From Tubulanus polymorphus (Eukaryota > Nemertea > Palaeonemertea > Tubulaniformes > Tubulanidae), in NCBI RefSeq assembly GCF_964204645.1, contig NC_134031.1, positions 8,160,501 through 8,224,500 on the forward strand: a stretch of DNA of 64,000 nucleotides, read 5' to 3'. The position numbers were made by a program, and so were the translations under genes. How positions within the stretch are numbered: position 1 is the stretch's first letter; each line of letters begins with the position of its first letter. This document shows positions 58,201 to 64,000 of this stretch, in pieces. A model generated the notes under the pieces. The model did not search any database. It was given only the letters and a program-made list of their open reading frames with translations, and was not told where the DNA came from.

Positions 58201-60252
58201 TTCATAAATTGATCTGGAAAGTGGGTTTCTGTAATGTTTCAGTTTATTCCATTTATAGGCTCAGAACACGATCAAAACAATTGAGGGTATGGAGCATTTG
58301 ACACATCTTACTACATTACATTTGAGAGAAAACCAGATTGAAAAATTGGATGGTTTTACGGATAGTTTAGTTAATTTACAGTATATAAATCTAAGGTAAA
58401 CAGGTACTACTGAATAGTTATCAGTGCGTGGACTGACAGCCACTTTTCTTGGTAACAAATGCAAGTCAAACTCCTCTGTCTTGTAGATAACATTCATGAT
58501 AAATGGTAAAAATTGAGCCATACCAGTATCTACTGGTAGTGTATTATCAGACCTTCTGACCGATCAGGAGTGAGACCCTTAATGTAGACTCTCGGATCAT
58601 TCTGCAGCCATCTATCCTGCGATTCTCATAGTGATGTCAGTTTTGCAATTTTTTTCTATATTGATGTATAATGTACATTGTATACTACAGTAGAATCCGC
58701 TTAATTCGGATAATTTTGGACCAAAAAAATTCATCCGGTTTACGGGAAATCCAGATTTAAAGTCATTTTCTTGCGTATTAATGAGCAAATGAACCGCAAA
58801 TATGACCAAAATCCCGATTAAGCCTATCCGGATTAAGCAGGTTTGACTGTATTTCTAGTCAGTCTACATGCATGAGCGCTAATCAATTTTCAAAAATGCT
58901 AACTGTCCTTGAAAATACAGCCAACTTGAGTAATCCATTTCTCATTTTCTATTGAAAATGAACAAGACAGTGTCCATGAAACTTCTTTTTTGTTTCCTTA
59001 GTACATATCTTATTTTCCTTATTTCATTACACTACTTACCATCCCGCAACTCGTGAATCTCAGAATTTGTGATGGTCAATCATTTTTTTTTTTCAGAGGC
59101 AACAATATAACAGATGTAAAGGAGACGCAGAAGTTACAATGTCTGCCAATGTTACGAGCATTGGCTCTGTCCGAGAACCCAATATCTGAAGAGGACGACT
59201 ACCGTATGGAGGTTCTGATTGCTCTGCGTAAACTCGAACGTCTCGATAAAGATGAATACACGGATGATGAACGACAAGAAGCAGAGGACATCTATGAACA
59301 GCGTCGGGCTGAACAGTTAGCAGCAGAGGTGTGATTTCATCCAACAACATCAGCTTTTAGCCTACACTTATAATCATACTGACATTCTAACACTTCACCG
59401 CCATTGGATTTGGACTGAAATTTCATGCACGAGGACTTTTTACACAACCTAAGCATTACAATAACACTTTACACACTCACTTTATTTAATGCATGCATCA
59501 TTTTTCATATTTTGAATTGAATATTCAACTACGGAGTAGTTCAAATGCTAATGACACGTGTTTAATGTAACTTTCCACTGACTCTTCAATTTCTTCCAAG
59601 TTTCTTAAGAAACTACTAATACCAACAGTGACATGATGTATCTTTCAACCCTTTCTATGCTGACTACTCACCACCAGAAAGTGCTGGAGATAATTTGAAA
59701 ATGTTTAAAAATTCTGGTGTGTTGAATGACAGGCCATACCGCTATAGCCGCGGTGTGGTGTTTGTTAGTTACTAATATTTCCACTATTTAACACGCACTG
59801 CCATCTTTAAATGGATAAAAACTTATAACTAATAACATCAATACACTGAGATGTGGTGTACTAACGGTCTAGCAACGATTTATTCATTGCAGTGCGGTGT
59901 AGGTGCACTGAAAGGGTTAAAACTTTCATCTATCATACTGCAAATGCCTTGCATGCTGTAACTGATAACTAACTTTTTGCATGTTAACATTTTAAACTTT
60001 ATTTATAGAGTATCTTCTTACCTCCGTAAATTTTCGAAAGTTCCTTCTATGGAGACCGTGAGCAAGTAGTGTCAAGCATCATTTTTCTCTTTTTAAGATA
60101 AATAGCTCCTTGAATAGTTGTTTCAACAAAAACTGTTTTAATTGATGAAATCTTTTCTGTGAATTGCCATGGACTGCTATGTGTTATATTTGCAGGGTGC
60201 TGAAGAAGTGATTGGATCAGATGTTGATGGGGAGGATGATGAACAGGATTAA
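55109..60252 (+). CDS. lrrc23: LRRC23, radial-spoke leucine-rich-repeat protein, 8 exons joined
   Basis: Spliced CDS: 55109..55240, 55862..55974, 56836..57010, 57276..57354, 57925..58055, 58259..58395, 59097..59328, 60196..60252. The phases all agree; 1056 nt give 351 residues, close to human LRRC23 (about 343). Residues 1-44 are almost all Glu-rich. About eight leucine-rich repeats follow from residue ~95 to 300 (for example LRFVDVSRNRLKDISSLNSL, LHTLELRGNKLETTDG, LTTLHLRENQIEKLDG, LQYINLRGNNITDV), capped by ALSENPISEEDDYRMEVLIA and a charged coil (DDERQEAEDIYEQRRAEQLA). The family is a component of the radial spoke (RS3 head in mammals, RSP15 in Chlamydomonas) in motile cilia and sperm tails. 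Introns 2, 6 and 7 carry MITEs. The promoter has an X-box and a CCAAT box. The identification rests on the LRR pattern, the flanking blocks, length and the ciliary promoter; I did no alignment. Confidence 0.88.
55645..55720 (-). mobile_element. tRNA-like SINE head in LRRC23 intron 1
   Basis: On the minus strand GCTCGGTGGTCTGGTGGTAT resembles an A box and CCCGGTTCAAGTCTCGCTC a B box. The 5' and 3' ends do not pair as an acceptor stem, so a SINE head or tRNA fragment is more likely than a working tRNA. Confidence 0.4.
55862..55974 (+). CDS. lrrc23: LRRC23 exon 2
   Basis: Acceptor TTTTTCTAG, donor GTAATT; 113 nt. It encodes KIPENPLTPEMVAESLTLLC then KIGDGLSHAYVRVDLHD. The split Arg codon closes on exon 3. 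Confidence 0.9.
56591..56728. mobile_element. pogo/Tigger-like MITE in LRRC23 intron 2
   Basis: It starts CAGTAGACTCGTCCTTACT and ends AGTAAGG-type (AAGTAAGGTGGAGTCTTGTG); the ends are imperfect inverted copies with TA on both sides (56589-56590, 56729-56730). It is 138 bp and non-coding. Confidence 0.55.
56836..57010 (+). CDS. lrrc23: LRRC23 exon 3 (first LRRs)
   Basis: Acceptor TTTTACAG, donor GTACTG; 175 nt. It encodes ELSDIKILEKYIHLRFVDVS and two LRR units to LEEMPYLQ. An open frame that runs on past 57010 is intron read-through. Confidence 0.9.
57276..57354 (+). CDS. lrrc23: LRRC23 exon 4
   Basis: Acceptor TTCTTAG, donor GTAAGT; 79 nt. It encodes VASFNNNKIMSTEGITHPLI and EQISLN. The trailing T forms Phe with TT of exon 5. 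Confidence 0.88.
57925..58055 (+). CDS. lrrc23: LRRC23 exon 5
   Basis: Acceptor CGTTTTAG, donor GTAAGT; 131 nt. It encodes NEIKKVEYLDGDKLARLHTL and ELRGNKLETTDGIFLPNLRN, two LRR units. Confidence 0.9.
58259..58395 (+). CDS. lrrc23: LRRC23 exon 6
   Basis: Acceptor TTTATAG, donor GTAAAC; 137 nt. It encodes AQNTIKTIEGMEHLTHLTTL and HLRENQIEKLDGFTDSLVNL then QYINL plus a split Arg. Confidence 0.9.
58688..58849. mobile_element. pogo/Tigger-like MITE in LRRC23 intron 6
   Basis: It begins CAGTAGAATCCGCTTAATTC and ends TAAGCAGGTTTGACTG, imperfect inverted ends of about 24 bp, with TA duplicated on each side. It is 162 bp, with a second internal copy of CCGATTAAGCCTATCCGG near the right end. Confidence 0.75.
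59097..59328 (+). CDS. lrrc23: LRRC23 exon 7 (LRR cap and coil)
   Basis: Acceptor with a long T tract ending CAG at 59094-59096; 232 nt. It encodes GNNITDVKETQKLQCLPMLR, the cap ALSENPISEEDD and the charged coil to LAAE. The donor GTGTGA is weak; if it is not used, the frame adds Val and stops at 59334. Confidence 0.88.
59649..59916. mobile_element. piggyBac-like MITE in LRRC23 intron 7
   Basis: CCCTTTC at the left end and GAAAGGG followed by TTAA at the right. The left target reads TCAA in place of TTAA. Sub-terminal sequences are only partly inverted copies. About 268 bp with no open frame. Confidence 0.45.
60196..60252 (+). CDS. lrrc23: LRRC23 exon 8 (acidic tail, stop)
   Basis: Acceptor TATTTGCAG, phase 0; encodes GAEEVIGSDVDGEDDEQD then TAA. 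The acidic tail mirrors the acidic N-terminus. The in-phase join and good acceptor support it, although the exon 7 donor is poor. Confidence 0.7.
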   Translation, partial: GAEEVIGSDVDGEDDEQD

Positions 60253-60347
60253 TTTACACTAGTACTGTTTGTAGTGAAATTAAACAATATGAAATAATCC
60301 GTCCACTTGCCATTTTTGTAATATATTTAATTTACGTCTTTGAAAAA

Positions 60348-60353
60348 ATTAAA
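60348..60353 (+). terminator. possible LRRC23 poly(A) signal
   Basis: ATTAAA, a common variant hexamer, about 95 nt past the stop, with T-rich sequence following. No AATAAA lies nearer. Confidence 0.35.
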
Positions 60354-61574
60354 ATCTAATATATATCTACAGTAGACTTGTTGATTTTTTTTAAATTTAA
60401 CTACGCATCATTCAAAAGCTGGCTCGGTTAGAAATGGCTTTATTAAAACTGTGCACGTCTACATGAAAACTGTGATCTCCACTTTATTTGGCAGCATTTG
60501 AGACTACTAGTATTTCACCAAGTTGGCTAAATAGAAATTTTATCCAAATGAATTGGCAGAAAATGCAGCGACTACAGTGGTTTTACTGAGTTGACCGGTA
60601 CCAAGTAAGGCAAATCTATCGCAAAATCGTTGGAACTGGTTTTTATGTAGAAGCACAGCTTGAGTAAAAATAAAAATCTTGGATCTGCTTGGAACGGGAT
60701 TAGTATTTGTAAATGCAGTAATGGTTTGGTATAATGCACAAGTTATCCAATCTATCTTATTTTCTGTTCAATACCAATCAATGGCCCCCATGAAGTGGTT
60801 CCTTTCCCCTCTCCCTAAGAGTTAACATACTTTTTGAGCGCTCCCTTAACTGACCCCTCTGATACCCTCAACATTTATCTAACTCAAAAAACTGTATTTC
60901 TATAAAAACTTTTTACAATTTATTCTTTCTTATGTTATTCTAATTTTCAAAGGCACATTGTATATAAACTGATCACTCAAAAAGTGAACATCACTCCAGT
61001 ACAAATAAATATCCAGAAACATTAGTGAAATAATAAGCATATGAATTGATTCAAATTCCAATATTTTCATCTTGCATGTTCATTTACAATGCATATCTAG
61101 GTACATTCAAAGCTCGTTATAATGGTAGATTGGGCATAATAGTAATATAATACAGCATAATCACCTGTGGAGTCAATTTGGTCACAGTTGCAGTTACTTA
61201 TGAAAAGTATAGTGAAAGATAATATACCGGTACTACAGCAAATTTGATTTCGATGGAAGAGAACATATGAGAAACACTTTAAAAAGGTTAAAATCACCGC
61301 TTTCTTCTAGATGACAGACTTTGAAATCATTGAACTATGTACCCTCTGTGCGGCAGATAGTGATGGTTAATGTATAATGAGAGTATTCTCTATACACTTG
61401 TAGTCATACGGTCTTGGATATTCCATGGTAGATGGTGTTATAACGGGATTAAGATACAGGATCTAATACCAGACAAAATGGAGTCAATTTGGCTCAAAAG
61501 CGGATGGACACGGGTGGTGGTATAATCTTCGATTCCTTGGTTATTGAACTCAACTCCCACATAACTTGGCGTTA

Positions 61575-62249
61575 CAGTAGACTCCTCTCAACTCAAATCC
61601 TATTAAGTTGAAAATCCGTTCAACTGAGCATATGTTGAAATTTTTAACTGTCTCCTATGTTAAACCGTACATTTAAATTCACTCTACTCGAAATTGCTCA
61701 ACTCGAATATTCGTTCAACTCGAACTAATTTTTTGCCAAAATTACGTTCAAACTTCTCTCAACTCGAAATATCTGAACGACCTCCCGGCAGCAAACACAA
61801 TTATCGATTAACAACACGTATGGGTTTACTGCTATAATTAGTAGGTTACCGTAGAACGCTCCACGCAACAATTAGATACATGTACATCGTTCACAAAGAC
61901 ATGCGCTCATCCAGTACGTACATAAACTCAAGCACGTTTATTGATTTCTACTTTTTCACGCCAAAATAATACACAGTACATGTAATTCAAGCTGCCGTTT
62001 ATGATCGTTCATTTTTCATCACACCAAGTAAATTCTTTGGAGGTAAAAAATGAGTCAAAACACGCTTTATTTTAATGGAATTGTTTTAAAATTTAGCATC
62101 TAACAAACCATGAAGAATACTGAATCGTTCATTGAGGTTTAATTTCTTAACAATTTTTGGCCAATTTCGTAAAAATCCCAGCTCGAATTCCGCTTAACTC
62201 GTTGATTTTTTTCTGGTCCCAATGAATTCGAGTTGAGCGGAGTCTACTG
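61575..62249. mobile_element. pogo/Tigger-like element (675 bp)
   Basis: It begins CAGTAGACTCCTCTCAACTC and ends GAGTTGAGCGGAGTCTACTG, near-perfect inverted ends, with TA at 61573-61574 and 62250-62251. The sub-terminal CAACTCGAA motif repeats several times in the left third. No transposase frame is visible. Confidence 0.8.
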
Positions 62250-62395
62250 TACTAAGATTTCCTTGAACGGAACACAGAATACCGTGGTCTAAGAAAATCG
62301 ATGGATGACAAGTGATCACATAATTCATGAAATAATAAAGAAAGAGAAGAACTGTTAAATTTACATACACTACCAGCTATATGTATATATATGTA

Positions 62396-62646
62396 CAGTA
62401 AACCACGTGCAAGTCGGGTCTAGATTGGATACAAGAAGTTGGAGAGAACTTCTTTGGTCTGATAATTGCTCAAAGATTTTCTTGTCATTTTTTGTTAAAT
62501 TTCTGTATTTAAGTTGGTAACTCGCCTAAAGTCGTAGTATTTTTAGGGTCACAATAATCTGCAGTTTTGATTCAAAAGCTTTAAAATCTGCCGTTCTCAG
62601 TCAGGAGAAAATCTGCCAGTCCTAAAAACTTGCAGATGGTTTACAG
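62396..62646. mobile_element. MITE, TA-flanked, 251 bp
   Basis: It begins CAGTAAACCACGTGCAAGTC and ends ACTTGCAGATGGTTTACAG. The ends are inverted copies with about 80% identity, with TA on both sides (62394-62395, 62647-62648). Probably pogo/Tigger-like by its CAGT start. Confidence 0.55.
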
Positions 62647-64000
62647 TAGGCGCATTCAACATATGGCAAAAATGTAGATTGTATAACTGGATGAAAGAAG
62701 AAAGTAAAGCGTATACATTTTAAAGAAATTAGTCTTCGATAAGTTTTGCACACAAACATTAAATATATATCAAAACTAAATTAAGCCTGCTTATCATAAT
62801 CAGCAGCAAAAACTTCTCTCATAAGCTATGTGTACATTGTAGTTTCAATCTCTGAGGAGTAAATGTACACATCACTGGCACAGTTCACGAAAAAAAGAAA
62901 ATGCCTGTTTAGGAGAAACAACAATTCAGCAACAGAATAACCGCAAATGATACAACACCACATGTAGTATTGTACCACGCAGCGTAAACAGATAATATGT
63001 GAAAACCAAGTGAGCAGTGTTATCTACGGTATGTCATACCATCCTCGCTTGCCAGGGTTTGATTGCCTCCCGCTGAAGCTCTTGCCAACACAAACCCTGG
63101 TCGCCTATATCTAGTCTATATTTCTAGCCAATATTTAGACTTATTAACAGAATTGTATTAATTGAGGCTTGTATACAGCCTCTTCTTGGAGGGTGCGAAA
63201 TTCATTTTCCAGCAATTGCAAGTGCTACCCCGATGGACCACCTGGCTACAAACCTAAAACTGTTAAATCAAAATTCCAAACATTAATCTGGCGATGACCT
63301 TTAATCTGAATGAGTTGGCACCAGTGAAATAAATCCGGTTCATGAGAATTCTGATAAGAACATCAAGTTTTACATACATTAATAATTATTGGAGGACCCT
63401 AAATTAGGCCTATATCCGTATTAGATCAAAATCTGGATTGAACGGAACCTGATTAATCGGGTTTTACTGTACCCTGAATGCAATCTCGTCATCACTAGAT
63501 TAAACTATATCTAACAACATACCCCATGGTGACAGCTGATATCAATGTCCTTTTTCCTAAAAATTCCTGCACTGATGCAGATGGGGTACAGCGGTCCAGT
63601 TATCAAGAGGTAAAAGTTATTTGATTTTTCATTCCGGTGACGGATACAATATATGTTGATGTAAATACAATCGGTAGGCAAAATGATGCTAAATCACTCA
63701 ATATCATATTTAGTAGCAAATATAAACCGCATAAACTTGCTTAAATTCGGTTTTACAAATAATTAATGGGCCTGCCATTTTTTTTTCAACATAAAACTAA
63801 CGTGCCAGCACATAACATTGCAAGGTACATGTAGATGTATATTAATATCAAATAATGAGTCTACATGACCTAAATAATTGATACAGAGAAACTTGCTTCA
63901 TTTCTACACTAAAACTAGTGAATATCTTATAATACACAAACCTTAAATATAATAATAATAAATTATACCAAACCCTTTCTAAGCTACATTACATCATTCA

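Larger units (their letters stand above)
60253..64000. other. region downstream of LRRC23, repeats only
   Basis: Apart from the two inverted-repeat elements annotated at 61575 and 62396, and a lone right-end-like segment (CGGGTTTTACTGTA) at about 63457, I see AT-rich DNA without convincing exons on either strand. Confidence 0.6.

Overview
The window is nuclear DNA from an invertebrate animal. It is AT-rich, the genes are split by GT-AG introns, and it holds tRNA-derived SINEs, a LINE remnant, many short inverted-repeat elements and three long (TA)n tracts. Gene content (a long castor/CASZ1 zinc-finger gene and LRRC23) and the style of the dispersed repeats suggest a marine bilaterian, perhaps a lophotrochozoan. 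The species cannot be told from the sequence alone.

Two protein-coding genes can be built with confidence. (1) On the minus strand, 6743-30641, is a castor (CASZ1) transcription factor. Ten coding exons join in phase into a 1734-residue protein with 12 castor-type zinc fingers, an acidic N-terminus with co-repressor-like motifs, and an AT-hook-like basic patch. Its 5' UTR starts within an exon whose acceptor is at 30715-30716. A possible further non-coding 5' exon lies at 50876-50939. (2) On the plus strand, 55109-60252, is LRRC23, a leucine-rich-repeat protein of the ciliary radial spoke. Eight exons give 351 residues. An inverted CCAAT box and a near-consensus RFX X-box lie about 100 bp before its start codon. 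The two genes are divergent.

Layout: 1-5900, repeats beyond the castor 3' end (a pogo/Tigger-like element, a ~153-bp tandem repeat, a (TA)n tract); 5900-15056, castor 3' UTR and exons 10-2, with repeats in intron 7; 15057-29527, a 14.5-kb intron 1 holding SINEs, a 5'-truncated LINE and a nested pair of inverted-repeat elements; 29528-30714, first coding exon; 30715-55000, a gene-poor region upstream of castor with transposon debris, a piggyBac-like MITE and scattered RFX-like motifs; 55109-60252, LRRC23 with MITEs in three introns; 60253-64000, repeats only.

I found no bacterial-type system, CRISPR array or new multi-gene system. The most interesting signals are regulatory: RFX-type motifs at LRRC23 and scattered around castor, candidate upstream leader structure for castor, a NAGNAG splice site inside a zinc finger, and a clear history of nested transposon insertion.
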